From Nocardioides sp. R-C-SC26 (GTDB taxonomy: Bacteria; Actinomycetota; Actinomycetes; Propionibacteriales; Nocardioidaceae): DNA of 64,000 nt. The first letter of the stretch is position 1, and each line of letters starts with the position of its first letter. Positions 33,105 through 41,580 of the stretch are shown here, one piece after another. Where the stretch lies: contig NZ_JAHRHK010000009.1 in NCBI RefSeq assembly GCF_021246465.1, positions 93,408 to 157,407 of the forward strand, written 5' to 3'. The notes under the pieces are model-generated. The model was not told where the DNA came from and searched no databases. It was given only the letters and a program-made list of their open reading frames with translations. Both the position numbers and the translations under genes were made by a program.

Positions 33105-35300
33105 CTACCGCGAGACGGTCGTGAGCAGCTGCGTCGCGCGCGTGAGCACGACGTAGAGGGTGGCGCGGCCGGTGGCCGACTCCGCCTCGATCTCCTCCGG
33201 CTGGACGACGACGATGCCGTCGAACTCCAGGCCCTTGGTGTCCAGACCGGTCAGCACGACGACCCGGTCGTCGCCCGACGGCGTGACCGAGGAGTCGACG
33301 GCGGCGCGCGCGCCGGTCGCGTAGTCGGCGAACTCCGGCCACGACGCCAGCCAGGCGTTGACCTCCGAGCGCCGAGCGACCGGCACGACGATGCCGACGG
33401 TGCCGGCGACCTCCGCCAGCACGGCCGCCGTCTCGGCGCGCACCGCCGGCTCGAGGTCGGGCACGCGCCCGACGACACGGGGCTCGATGCCGGTCGACCT
33501 CACCGCTGTCGGCAGGTCGGCAGCGAGGCCGACGCGCTGGGCGTAAGCCGCCGCGAAGGCGTAGATCTCCGCGGAGTTGCGGTAGTTGGTCGAGAGGTGG
33601 AACTCATGGGTCGGCTTGCCCTCCAGCGCGGCCGACCGGGCCGCGGTGGACTCGGCCGGCACCGGCCAGGACGACTGCGCGGGGTCGCCGACGATCGTCC
33701 ACGACGCCGTGCGGCCACGCCGTCCGACCATCCGCCACTGCATCGGGGTCAGGTCCTGGGCCTCGTCGATGAGCACGTGGGCGAACCCGTCGTCCTCGAT
33801 GGAGTGCGTCGGTGGCTGCCAGGCGCGTCCCGACGGCGCGTACTCGCGGTCGGAGGCCGTCATCAGCTCCTGGATGTCGACCGCACCCTGGATCAGCGCG
33901 AGCGGATCGTCACGCTCGTCCTCGGTACGCCGGGGGACGTCGCCCAGGGCGTAGCGCAGCTCGTCGATGAGCGGCACGTCCGCGATCGAGTGCTCGGCGC
34001 CGCCCGACCAGGACTTCAGCAGCAGCCTCTGCTCCTCGGCCGTGAGGACGCCGTCACCGACGCGGGCCAGGAACTCCGGGTCGTGCAGCCACGAGAGCAC
34101 CGTGGGCGCGTCGACCGGCGGCCACCAGGCGAGGGCGAACTCGAGGAAGTCGTCGTTGTCGAGCAGGTCGTCGTTGAACGACTCGCGGCCGCGATCGCGA
34201 CCCCGCTCGCTGCGCACCTGCCGCCACAACGCGTCCAGCAGCGTGGTCGAGATGCGCGGCAGCTGGCGGTTGCGCCGTCCCTGGCTCATCAGCTGACGGC
34301 GCAGTCGTCCGAGCAGGCCGCGGTCGAGCACGAGGGAGTTGTCGTACCAGAACAGCCGGAACTCCCGCGGGCTGCCGGGCGCCTGCTGGCGGGCGGCGCG
34401 GCGCATGACCTCCGCCATCCGCTCCGAACCCTTGATGTCGGCGACCGCGGGCTCGTCGTGACGAGTCGCCCGCACACCGTCGACGACCTCGCCGAGCGAG
34501 CGCAGGGCGACCGCTGTCTCACCGAGGCTGGGCAGCACCCGCTCGATGTAGCGCATGAAGACGCCGCTCGGACCCACGACCAGCACGCCGTCGGTCTCGT
34601 AGCGGCGGCGATCGGTGTAGAGCAGGTACGCCGCACGGTGCAGCGCGACGACGGTCTTGCCGACCCCCGGGCCTCCGCTGATCGCCACGACGCCCTTGGC
34701 CGGCGCACGGATCGCCTTGTCCTGCTCGGCCTGGATGGTGGCCACGATCGAGTGCATCCGGCGGTCGCGGGCCCGCGAGAGCTGGGCCATCAGCGCACCT
34801 TCGCCGACGATCGGGAGCTCGCCGTCGGCGCGCTCGGCGTTGCCGTCGGCGTCGAGCAGCTCGTCCTCGACACTCTGCACCGTCGTGCCCTGCGAGCGGA
34901 GCACCCGGCGCCGGACGACTCCTTGGGGCTCGGCGGCCGTGGCTTGGTAGAACACCGCCGCTGCCGGCGCACGCCAATCGATCAGGAGGGTGTCGCGATC
35001 CTCATCCCGCAGCCCGATCCGGCCGACGTAACGCGGCTCGGCGTCCAGTTCGGTGCGCAGATCGAGACGGCCGAAGACGAGGCCCTCGTGCGCGGCGTCC
35101 AGCTGGGCGATCCGCTTGGCGGCGTGGAAGACCATCGCGTCGCGCTCGACGAGCCCGCCCTCGTGCCCGAGCCGCCCGCGCGAGTGACCCTCCCGCGCGA
35201 CCTGCTGGGCGTTGCGGCCGGCGGTCTCGAGCTGCCGGTGCACCCGGTCGACGAAAGCCTGCTCGGTCGCGATCTCCCGCTCGACCAGCTCGTCGCTCAC
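33105..35300 (-). CDS. helD: HelD-like RNA polymerase-recycling ATPase (UvrD superfamily)
   Basis: A 731-residue SF1 helicase-like ATPase. Motifs: VAISGGPGVGKTVVALHRAAYLLY (Walker A, about residue 212), HVLIDEAQDLTPMQWRMVGRR (Walker B), TIVGDPAQSSWP, FHLSTNYRNSAEIY and VVVLTGLDTKGLEFDGIVVVQP near the C-terminus. The N-terminal coiled region (ELVEREIATEQAFVDRVHRQLE) and length close to the mycobacterial class II HelD (about 735 residues) support HelD over UvrD or PcrA. HelD proteins enter stalled RNA polymerase, release nucleic acid and recycle the enzyme; some actinobacterial members give rifamycin tolerance. GTG 35300 is preceded by GGGGGA. TAGACT at about 35376-35381 (minus strand) is a possible -10 box. 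Confidence 0.88.
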   Translation of the reverse strand: MSDELVEREIATEQAFVDRVHRQLETAGRNAQQVAREGHSRGRLGHEGGLVERDAMVFHAAKRIAQLDAAHEGLVFGRLDLRTELDAEPRYVGRIGLRDEDRDTLLIDWRAPAAAVFYQATAAEPQGVVRRRVLRSQGTTVQSVEDELLDADGNAERADGELPIVGEGALMAQLSRARDRRMHSIVATIQAEQDKAIRAPAKGVVAISGGPGVGKTVVALHRAAYLLYTDRRRYETDGVLVVGPSGVFMRYIERVLPSLGETAVALRSLGEVVDGVRATRHDEPAVADIKGSERMAEVMRRAARQQAPGSPREFRLFWYDNSLVLDRGLLGRLRRQLMSQGRRNRQLPRISTTLLDALWRQVRSERGRDRGRESFNDDLLDNDDFLEFALAWWPPVDAPTVLSWLHDPEFLARVGDGVLTAEEQRLLLKSWSGGAEHSIADVPLIDELRYALGDVPRRTEDERDDPLALIQGAVDIQELMTASDREYAPSGRAWQPPTHSIEDDGFAHVLIDEAQDLTPMQWRMVGRRGRTASWTIVGDPAQSSWPVPAESTAARSAALEGKPTHEFHLSTNYRNSAEIYAFAAAYAQRVGLAADLPTAVRSTGIEPRVVGRVPDLEPAVRAETAAVLAEVAGTVGIVVPVARRSEVNAWLASWPEFADYATGARAAVDSSVTPSGDDRVVVLTGLDTKGLEFDGIVVVQPEEIEAESATGRATLYVVLTRATQLLTTVSR

Positions 35301-35474
35301 ACATCCCCCAGCGTTCGTGGATCTCTCCGGCCCGCTTCCCCAGGCGACGGCACCGTCATCCGGCTCAGGCCAGTCGTCCAGTCTACAAAGCACCCGCCAC
35401 GGGCCGCCGGGGTATTCATGCGGTGGTCATCGGGAGCTGGGGGCCGCCGGTCGGTGTGCGGGGCGACCGGTGGG

Positions 35475-36239
35475 TCAGCGTCCGCGGGAGAGGAACGCGG
35501 TCATCGCCTCGCGGGCAGCATCCGAGCCGAACAGGCTGGCCGACAGCTCGGCCATCTCGTCGGCGCCGGCGTCGATGCGGGCGAGCAGGTCGCCCGCGAG
35601 CAGGCGCTTGGTCTCACGCAGCCCCTGGGGCGCACCGGTGGCGAGCGACGCGCAGACGCGCGCGACCTCCTCGGCCAGCTGGTCGTCCGGTACCGCGCGG
35701 GTCACCAGGCCGGCGTCGACCGCAGCGGCCGCGTCGAAGGTCTCCCCGGTGAGGAAGGTGTAGGCGGCCGCGCGCGAGGTCATCCGGCCGAGCAGCGTGA
35801 GAGAGATGATCGCGGGCGTCAGGCCCAGTTTGACCTCGGTGAGGGCGAAGTTCGCGCTCGCGGCGGCGACGACGATGTCGGCCGCGCCGACGATGCCGAT
35901 GCCACCAGCCCTCACCGGTCCGCCCAGCTCCAGGACGACCGGCTTGCTCGCCGCGACGATCGAGCGCTGCAGGGCCACGATCGTGCGTGCGCCCTCCTCC
36001 ATCGATCCGGTCGACGCCTCGGAGAGATCCGCCCCTGAGCAGAACACGCGCCCGGCCGAACGCAGCAGGACGACGCGCACCGCGTCGTCCGCCTCGGCAA
36101 GGGCGATCCGGTCGACCAGCTCGCTGACCAGCTGGCGCGAGAGCGCGTTGCGGTTGTGGGGGGAGTCGAGCGTGATCGTGGCGACGGCGCTCTCGGCGTC
36201 GACGTCGAGGTGCACCAGCTCGGCGGGGGTCTCGGTCAT
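35475..36239 (-). CDS. Enoyl-CoA hydratase/isomerase family protein
   Basis: A 254-residue crotonase-fold protein. It has LDSPHNRNALSRQLVSEL, the oxyanion-hole region GRVFCSGADLSEAS (second-strand NH donor), and ELGGPVRAGGIGIVGAADIVVAA. In this last segment the usual catalytic Glu pair of hydratases (near GGGxELA...) is not retained in standard form: the residues read AGGIGIVGAADI, so the reaction may not be simple hydration. Substrate is unknown; isomerase, hydrolase or degradation-pathway roles are possible. No neighbouring beta-oxidation operon is visible. AAGATT lies 5 bases before the ATG, so it may be leaderless. Confidence 0.82.
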   Translation of the reverse strand: MTETPAELVHLDVDAESAVATITLDSPHNRNALSRQLVSELVDRIALAEADDAVRVVLLRSAGRVFCSGADLSEASTGSMEEGARTIVALQRSIVAASKPVVLELGGPVRAGGIGIVGAADIVVAAASANFALTEVKLGLTPAIISLTLLGRMTSRAAAYTFLTGETFDAAAAVDAGLVTRAVPDDQLAEEVARVCASLATGAPQGLRETKRLLAGDLLARIDAGADEMAELSASLFGSDAAREAMTAFLSRGR

Positions 36240-36291
36240 GCGCCAATCTTGGCCGACGAGGCGCGTGAAGTGGTCGGCTGTCGGCTCACGG

Positions 36292-36366
36292 GGTTTCGAG
36301 ACGCTCGCTGCGCTCGCTCCTCAACCACCGGACGTCGACGCGAGACGCTCGCTGCTCAACCACCGG
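36292..36366. repeat. Dispersed repeat, CTCGCTCCTCAACCACCGG type
   Basis: GGTTTCGAGACGCTCGCTGC...CTCCTCAACCACCGG at 36292-36331, then a shortened CGAGACGCTCGCTGC / TCAACCACCGG copy at 36341-36366. Related to the GGTGGTCGAG family. It fills the gap between the dehydrogenase stop (36407) and the hydratase start (36239). Confidence 0.8.
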
Positions 36367-36406
36367 CCCTCGACCCGAGACGCTCTGCCCTCCACCGCGG
36401 GCGGTC

Positions 36407-37873
36407 TCAGGTCGCGAGGGCGACGTAGGTGGTCTCGAGGTACTCCTCGATGCCCTCGAAGCCGCCCTCCCGGCCGAACCCGGAGGCCTTCATGCCGCCG
36501 AACGGGGCGGCGGCGTTGGAGACCAGGCCGGTGTTGATGCCGACCATGCCGAACTCCAGCGCCTCGGCCATCCGGATCGTGCGGGCCAGGTCGCGGGTGT
36601 AGACGTAGGAGGCCAGGCCGTACTCGGTGTCGTTGGCCGCGGCGATCGCCTCCTCGTCGGTGCTGAAGGTGGTGATCGGCGCGACGGGCCCGAAGATCTC
36701 CTCGGTACTCAGCGCGGCAGCGCGCGGGACGTCGACCAGCACGGTGGGTGGGTAGAAGTAGCCGGGGCCGTCCGGACGCGTGCCGCCGACCAGCACGCGA
36801 GCGCCGGCATCGACCGCGTCGCGCACCAGGGCGTCGACGGAGTCGACCGCCTTGTCGTCGATCAGCGGCCCGACCTGGACGCCGTCGTCCTGCCCGCGCC
36901 CGACGGTGAGACCGCCCATCCGCTCAGCCAGGCGCTGCGCGAACTCCTCGGCGACGTCGACGTGGACGAGGAAGCGGTTCGCCGAGGTGCAGGCCTCGCC
37001 CATGTTGCGCATCTTGGCCAGCATCGCTCCGTCGACGGCGGCCTCGAGGTCGGCGTCGGCGAAGACCAGGAAGGGGGCGTTGCCGCCGAGCTCCATGCTG
37101 ACGCGCTGCAACTGGTCGGCCGACTGCGCGACCAGCCTCTTCCCGACGCCGGTCGAGCCGGTGAAGCTCAGCTTGCGCAGGCGGGGGTCGGCCTGGAGTG
37201 CCGTGCTCAGACCACCGGAGTCGGTCGTGGTGACGACGTTGAGCACGCCGCCGGGAAGTCCGGCCTCCTCCAGGAGCGCGGCGAGCGCGAGCATGGTGAG
37301 CGGGGTCTGGGCGGCCGGCTTGATCACCATCGTGCACCCCGCGGCGACGGCAGGTCCGACCTTGCGGGTGCCCATGGCCAGCGGGAAGTTCCACGGCGTG
37401 ACGAACAGACACGGTCCGACCGGCTTCTTGATGGTCAGCAGCCGGCTGCCGCCGGCCGGGGCCTGCATCCAGCGCCCGTGGATGCGCACCGCCTCCTCGG
37501 CGTACCACCTGAAGAACTCCGCGCCGTAGGTCACCTCTCCCTTGGCCTCGGCCACGGGCTTGCCCATCTCCAGGCTCATCAGCAGGGCGAAGTCGTCAGC
37601 GCGCGCCGTCAACAGCTCGAACGCCCGGCGCAGGATCTCCCCGCGCTCGCGCGGCGGCGTCGCGGCCCAGTCGGCCTGCGCCGCGCCGGCGGCGTCCAAC
37701 GCCTGCGTCGCCTCGCCCGGCGAGGCGTCCGGGACGGCGGTCAGCACGCTGCCGTCGGCGGGATCGAGGACGTCGAGCGTCGCACCGTCGGCCGCGGGCT
37801 GCCAGCGACCGCCGATGAGAAGTGCGCGGTGCTGCTCGGCGAGCAGCGAGGTCGTCAGCCGTGAGTCACCCAT
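36407..37873 (-). CDS. gabD: NAD(P)-dependent succinate-semialdehyde dehydrogenase
   Basis: A 488-residue aldehyde dehydrogenase. Visible: FVTPWNFPLAMGTRKVGPAVAAGCTMVIKPA (cofactor binding), FTGSTGVGKRLVAQSADQLQRVSMELGGNAPFLVF with the general-base Glu, GEACTSANRFLVH with the catalytic Cys, and EEIFGPVAPITTF. These sub-motifs fit the GabD group, which oxidises succinate semialdehyde to succinate in GABA and related catabolism. No aminotransferase partner is adjacent. I chose ATG 37873 (MGDSRLTT), preceded by CACAGT and six bases; longer readings run into the promoter region. A TTGACA-type -35 lies upstream at 37955-37960. Confidence 0.88.
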   Translation of the reverse strand: MGDSRLTTSLLAEQHRALLIGGRWQPAADGATLDVLDPADGSVLTAVPDASPGEATQALDAAGAAQADWAATPPRERGEILRRAFELLTARADDFALLMSLEMGKPVAEAKGEVTYGAEFFRWYAEEAVRIHGRWMQAPAGGSRLLTIKKPVGPCLFVTPWNFPLAMGTRKVGPAVAAGCTMVIKPAAQTPLTMLALAALLEEAGLPGGVLNVVTTTDSGGLSTALQADPRLRKLSFTGSTGVGKRLVAQSADQLQRVSMELGGNAPFLVFADADLEAAVDGAMLAKMRNMGEACTSANRFLVHVDVAEEFAQRLAERMGGLTVGRGQDDGVQVGPLIDDKAVDSVDALVRDAVDAGARVLVGGTRPDGPGYFYPPTVLVDVPRAAALSTEEIFGPVAPITTFSTDEEAIAAANDTEYGLASYVYTRDLARTIRMAEALEFGMVGINTGLVSNAAAPFGGMKASGFGREGGFEGIEEYLETTYVALAT

Positions 37874-37930
37874 GGCTCCACTGTGGCAGACGTCCAGGTG
37901 GCCCGAAGACCTACCCGAATGGGCCGTGAC

Positions 37931-37960
37931 ATCTGCCCGATTGGCTCGTTTCCCTGTCAA
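37931..37960 (-). promoter_or_regulatory. Possible gabD promoter
   Basis: On the minus strand a perfect TTGACA (37955-37960) is followed after 18 bases by GCAGAT (37931-37936) as a weak -10. It lies about 60 bp upstream of the gabD start; a second possible -10 (CACAGT) sits directly before the start codon. Confidence 0.35.
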
Positions 37961-37983
37961 GAACCTGAGAAATCGAGGGAATC

Positions 37984-38099
37984 ACGGCAATCCCCTGCCG
38001 TTAGCCGGGGACGTGCCGTAGTCTCGCCATGTCGTCCTTCGGAGGGAGCACCAAGGAACGACAAAGAGCCCCTCGTTGACCCCATGCAGCGAGGGGCTC
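37984..38099. ncRNA. Candidate structured RNA: three successive hairpins
   Basis: The 357-bp gap 37874-38230 has no convincing gene but holds three stems in a row. Stem 1 is nested: ACGGCA (37984-37989) with TGCCGT (38014-38019), inside it TCCCC (37991) with GGGGA (38007). Stem 2: GTCGTCCTT (38031-38039) with AAGGAACGAC (38053-38062), one bulge. Stem 3: GAGCCCCTCG (38066-38075) with CGAGGGGCTC (38090-38099), a terminator-like hairpin followed by CCATTTTC on the plus strand and by TTTG on the minus strand. The plus-strand reading gives an RNA of about 120 nt ending at a terminator. It could instead be simply a terminator for the downstream penicillin-binding gene. I do not recognise a known RNA family. 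Confidence 0.35.
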
Positions 38100-38148
38100 G
38101 CTCCATTTTCGGCACCCCGGCGAGCGTGAGGGCGGCCCACCCGTGGGT

Positions 38149-38213
38149 GGTTTCGTGACGCTCGCTGTGCTCGCTCCTCAACCACCGCAACGGGCGAGTC
38201 CCGGTGGTCGAGG
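38149..38213. repeat. Dispersed repeat, CTCGCTCCTCAACCACCG type
   Basis: GGTTTCGTGACGCTCGCTG...CTCCTCAACCACCG at 38149-38187 closely matches the copy at 36292-36331, followed by an inverted CCGGTGGTCGAGG at 38201-38213. It lies directly after the penicillin-binding gene stop. Confidence 0.8.
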
Positions 38214-38230
38214 AGGCCGCTCTGCGCCCG

Positions 38231-40135
38231 TCAGGAGACCCCCCGCAGGAAGGCCTCCAGGATCGGCCCTGCCGTGCCGGAGCCAGAAGCCCCGTCGCCG
38301 ACGAAGACCGCGACGGCGAGATCGCCCTGCGCCGCGATCATCCAGGCGTGCGTGCGGATCTGGCCGTCGGTCTCGTATTCCGCCGTGCCGGTCTTGGCGA
38401 TGACCGGCTTGCCCGGCACGTCGGCGAGCAGCCGACCGCTGCCGGAGGTGACCACACCGCGCATCAGCTCGCGCAGCTGCCGCGCCTCGGCGGTCGTGAG
38501 CGGCTCCGCGTCCGACGACGGGGCGACGTCGATCTCCTCGAGGAGCCGCGGCACCACGGTCGCGCCCTCCTGCACCGACGCCGCCACGGCGGCCATCGCC
38601 ATCGGGGAGGCGAGCACCGTGCCCTGGCCGATCATGTCGGCCGCCGCACCGGTCGCACTCTCCGCCGGCGGCACCTGGCCGAAGTAGGCCGGGAAGCCGA
38701 GGTCGTGGTCGATGCCGAGTCCGAGCGAGGCGGCTGCGGCGGCGAGGTCCCGGCGTCCGAGCCGGTCGCGCTCGCCGATGAAGGCGGTGTTGCACGAGTT
38801 GGCGAACGCCTGGGCGAAGGTGATCGAGCCCGTGGCGGAGGCCGGATAGTCGTCGTAGTTCTCGAAGTCGCGGCCGTCGACGTCGACGCTGCTCGGGCAG
38901 GTCACCCGGCCGGCGGGAGCCAGACCGCTGCGGAGCAGGGCGAGCCCGCTGACGGTCTTGAACGTCGATCCGGGGGCGTACTGGCCGAAGGTCGCCAGGT
39001 TCTGGCCACCGTTGCCGGGGCCGTTGGCCGCGGCGAGGATCGCTCCGTTGCTGGGCCTGATCGCAACGACCGCGCTCGCAGCGCTGACGTCGTCCAGCAG
39101 CGACTCCGCGAGTCGCTGGAGACGCTCGTCGAGCGTGGTCCGCAGGTTCTTCCCGCGCGTGCCGTCGACCCGGAAGAGGTCGCGCTCCTTGCCGTCGCTG
39201 CCGACCGCCTGGACGACCACGCCCGGCGTGCCCTGGAGCTGCTCGTCGTAGCGCTGCTGCAGTCCGGAGATGCCGGCGATGTCGCCGGGCTGGTACCGCT
39301 CGGGGTCGTCCTCGACCATCTCGGCGGTGACCTCACCGACCCGGCCGAGGATCGGGGCGGCGAAGGTGCTGGTGGGCGCCAGCGGGATGCTGTCGGTGAC
39401 CAGGCGGGCGCCGTCGATCTGCTCGTAGCCACGCAGCACCCGCAGGGGCACGTCGTCGGCGCGCAGCACGATCGCCTCGACGAAGGCGCGGTCGCCGGCG
39501 TCGCGCACACGGGAGGCGAACGCGCCGGCGTCGACCCCGCCGACGAGTGCTGCGAGCGCGCGGGCCGAGCGGGCCGCGGGACCCTTGGCCAGCCCGCTGC
39601 GGTCGATGCCGACACGGACGACGTCGCGGTAGGTCACCAGCGCCACACCTCCCGCGCCACGGATGTCTCCGCGGCGAGGCTCGATCGTGGTGCGGTCCAA
39701 CGTCGCCGCCGGCGTCAGGCTCGGCTCGATCACGGTGCGGTCCCAGGTCACCGACCACTCGCCGTCGGTGCGCGTGAGAGCGATCGGGGCGTCGTAGGTC
39801 CACGCGTTCGCCGGCGTGAGGGGCCACGTCCAGGTGAGCACGGCGATGGCGCTGTCGCCGTCCTCGGTGACCTCGCCCAGCTGCACGCTCGGGGTCACCT
39901 CGCCGAGCCCGGACGTGACCTCGTCGAGCTCCGCCGCCGCGTCCGCGGAGGGAACGTCGAGCACCCCGTCGTCCAGCCCACTCAGGTCACCGCCGGCCAG
40001 TCCCTCGGCCAGCGCGGCGGCCGTGGCTCCGGGGTTCTTGCCGGCGTCCTCGGGGTTCGGCTCGCTGTCGCACCCCGCCACCAGAGCGGCGAGCACCAGC
40101 AGGGCTGTCGGAACAGATGCGACCCGAGACGTCAT
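38231..40135 (-). CDS. Penicillin-binding transpeptidase, lipoprotein, MecA_N type
   Basis: A 634-residue protein. A lipoprotein signal ends LVLAALVAGCDS (Cys22). Residues ~35-150 form an NTF2-like MecA_N domain (ALAEGLAGGDLSGL, VTWDRTVIEPSL), then a PBP dimerisation region, then the transpeptidase: PGSTFKTVSGLALL (SxxK, Ser about 390), FANSCNTAFIG (SxN) and VIAKTGTAEYETDGQ (KTG). It should cross-link peptidoglycan outside the membrane and is a beta-lactam target of class B type. Anchoring by a lipid instead of a TM helix is unusual for class B PBPs but seen in some actinobacterial homologues. Start ATG 40135 fits the signal peptide. Confidence 0.88.
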   Translation of the reverse strand: MTSRVASVPTALLVLAALVAGCDSEPNPEDAGKNPGATAAALAEGLAGGDLSGLDDGVLDVPSADAAAELDEVTSGLGEVTPSVQLGEVTEDGDSAIAVLTWTWPLTPANAWTYDAPIALTRTDGEWSVTWDRTVIEPSLTPAATLDRTTIEPRRGDIRGAGGVALVTYRDVVRVGIDRSGLAKGPAARSARALAALVGGVDAGAFASRVRDAGDRAFVEAIVLRADDVPLRVLRGYEQIDGARLVTDSIPLAPTSTFAAPILGRVGEVTAEMVEDDPERYQPGDIAGISGLQQRYDEQLQGTPGVVVQAVGSDGKERDLFRVDGTRGKNLRTTLDERLQRLAESLLDDVSAASAVVAIRPSNGAILAAANGPGNGGQNLATFGQYAPGSTFKTVSGLALLRSGLAPAGRVTCPSSVDVDGRDFENYDDYPASATGSITFAQAFANSCNTAFIGERDRLGRRDLAAAAASLGLGIDHDLGFPAYFGQVPPAESATGAAADMIGQGTVLASPMAMAAVAASVQEGATVVPRLLEEIDVAPSSDAEPLTTAEARQLRELMRGVVTSGSGRLLADVPGKPVIAKTGTAEYETDGQIRTHAWMIAAQGDLAVAVFVGDGASGSGTAGPILEAFLRGVS

Positions 40136-40170
40136 GCTCTGAGTTCTACCAGGGCCGACCGGCCGGGCGG

Positions 40171-40599
40171 TCAGACCGCCGGCACATGCCAGACGGCGGT
40201 CTCGCCGCTGAGCAGGTCGGCCACGCCGCGGTGGAAGTTGGGGCACTGGGAGATGTCGTGCGCCCGGCAGCGCAACGCGTGCTCGGTCATCTCGCGGGAT
40301 CGCTCCATCTCCACCATCCGGCGCTCCAGGTCGTCCAGATGCGCCTGCAGGACGGCGTGCCGCTCCGGCGCTCCCGCGTCGAGCAGCACAGCGATCTGCT
40401 CCAGGCTCATGCCGGCCGCCTTGGAGCGCAGGATCACCGCGACGCGCACCAGCTCCTCCCCCCCGAATCTCCGGCGCCCAGCGCTGTCACGGGGCGGATC
40501 GAGCAGACCCATGTCCTCCCAATGGCGCAGCACGTGTGTCGCGAGACCGAATCGCGTCGCGAGCTCGCCGATCGTCCAGGTCTCCTGGCTTGACTTCAT
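40171..40599 (-). CDS. MerR-family transcriptional regulator
   Basis: A 142-residue protein with the MerR winged helix (WTIGELATRFGLATHVLRHWEDMGLLDPPRDSAGRRRFGG), a dimerisation coiled coil (HLDDLERRMVEMERSREMTEHAL) and a short tail with two cysteines, CRAHDISQCPNFH. These could bind a metal or sense redox state, but they do not match the SoxR Fe-S pattern. It is divergent from a thioredoxin-reductase-like gene. Its ATG (40597-40599) lies inside a perfect 24-bp palindrome that also sits between the -35 and -10 of the divergent gene, so it likely controls both genes. Confidence 0.88.
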   Translation of the reverse strand: MKSSQETWTIGELATRFGLATHVLRHWEDMGLLDPPRDSAGRRRFGGEELVRVAVILRSKAAGMSLEQIAVLLDAGAPERHAVLQAHLDDLERRMVEMERSREMTEHALRCRAHDISQCPNFHRGVADLLSGETAVWHVPAV

Positions 40600-40620
40600 G
40601 TCGACATGAAGTCAGATCCT
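40590..40620 (+). promoter_or_regulatory. MerR-type promoter with 24-bp palindromic operator
   Basis: A perfect 24-bp palindrome at 40591-40614 (arms TGACTTCATGTC and GACATGAAGTCA). On the plus strand TTGACT (40590-40595) can be the -35 and GATCCT (40615-40620) the -10, 19 bp apart, the stretched spacing that MerR regulators untwist. The palindrome also contains the start codon of the merR gene on the other strand. Confidence 0.75.
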
Positions 40621-40657
40621 CGTGGTTGACACAAGTTCACCGACCACGGGAGCACTC

Positions 40658-41566
40658 ATGACCTTCGACGCGATCATCCTCGGCGGTGGCCCCGCCGGCC
40701 TTCAGGCGGCTCTGACCCTGGGCCGCATGCACCTCGACGTCCTGCTGATCGACTCCGGCGTCTACCGCAACGACCCGGCCGCACACAGCCACAACATGCT
40801 CACGCGCGACGGCGTGCCGCCGTCGGAGCTCCGCGCGATCGCGCGCGACCAGCTGCACGCCTACGGGAGCGTCGAGGTGCGGGGCACCGTCGCGTCAGTC
40901 GTCGCGCGCGCGGACGACGGGACGTTCGACGTCACCACACCGGACGGTGTCGAGCGTGCCCGTCGGCTGCTGCTCGCCACCGGTGTGCGCGACGCACTAC
41001 CCGCCGTGCCCGGGCTCGCCCCGTTGTTCGGCACGCTCGCAGCCCACTGCCCGTTCTGCCACGGCCACGAGTACGCCGGGCGTCGGGTGGCCGTGATCGG
41101 GGCCGTGCACGCCGCCGGGCGCGCGCTGATGATGAGCCGGATCGCCGGCGAACTGGTGGTGCTCACCGACGGGGCGGACCTGGACGAGGCCGACCTAACC
41201 ATGCTGGACGCGCACGGCATCGCGGTGCGCGCGGAGCCGATCCTCCAGATCGGGTCGCCGAACGGGGAGCAGCGGGTCGACGTCCAGCTCGAAGGCGGCG
41301 ACGTCATCGAGGTGGGCGGCATCCTGACCGCCACGACGTTCGCCCAGTCCGCCCCGTTCGCCGAGCAGCTCGGCCTGGACCTGCTGCCGTCGGGGTGCGT
41401 GGAGGTCGACGTCTTCGGACGCACCTCGATGCCCGGCGTCTACGCCGCCGGCGACCTGGCGCACGTCCCGGAGCTGCCGATGCCGATGTCGTCGGTGCTG
41501 ACCTCGGCGGCAGCGGGCCTCACTGCCGCCGCGACGCTGCTGCGCGAGCTGGTGGTGGTGCCGTGA
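40658..41566 (+). CDS. Thioredoxin-reductase-like FAD oxidoreductase
   Basis: A 302-residue flavoprotein. FAD site IILGGGPAGLQAALTLGR (residues 5-22), central GTLAAHCPFCHGHEYAGRRVAVIGAV with a redox CPFC pair and an NAD(P)-binding segment, and C-terminal FGRTSMPGVYAAGDLAHVPE. Compared with TrxB the CxxC is CPFC and the second nucleotide-binding glycine motif (VIGAVHAAG) is degenerate, so substrate preference is unclear. Actinobacterial relatives of this kind are paired with sulfur metabolism or dithiol natural products; nothing nearby supports that here. ATG 40658 follows a GGGAGC site. Expression is probably controlled by the divergent MerR protein. Confidence 0.85.
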   Translation: MTFDAIILGGGPAGLQAALTLGRMHLDVLLIDSGVYRNDPAAHSHNMLTRDGVPPSELRAIARDQLHAYGSVEVRGTVASVVARADDGTFDVTTPDGVERARRLLLATGVRDALPAVPGLAPLFGTLAAHCPFCHGHEYAGRRVAVIGAVHAAGRALMMSRIAGELVVLTDGADLDEADLTMLDAHGIAVRAEPILQIGSPNGEQRVDVQLEGGDVIEVGGILTATTFAQSAPFAEQLGLDLLPSGCVEVDVFGRTSMPGVYAAGDLAHVPELPMPMSSVLTSAAAGLTAAATLLRELVVVP

Positions 41567-41580
41567 CGACACCGTCCCTG

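Noticed and set aside
37957..38190. 77-codon minus-strand frame in the gap after gabD
   Set aside because: It runs through the hairpins and a dispersed repeat, with no ribosome site or plausible composition; treated as structured non-coding DNA.
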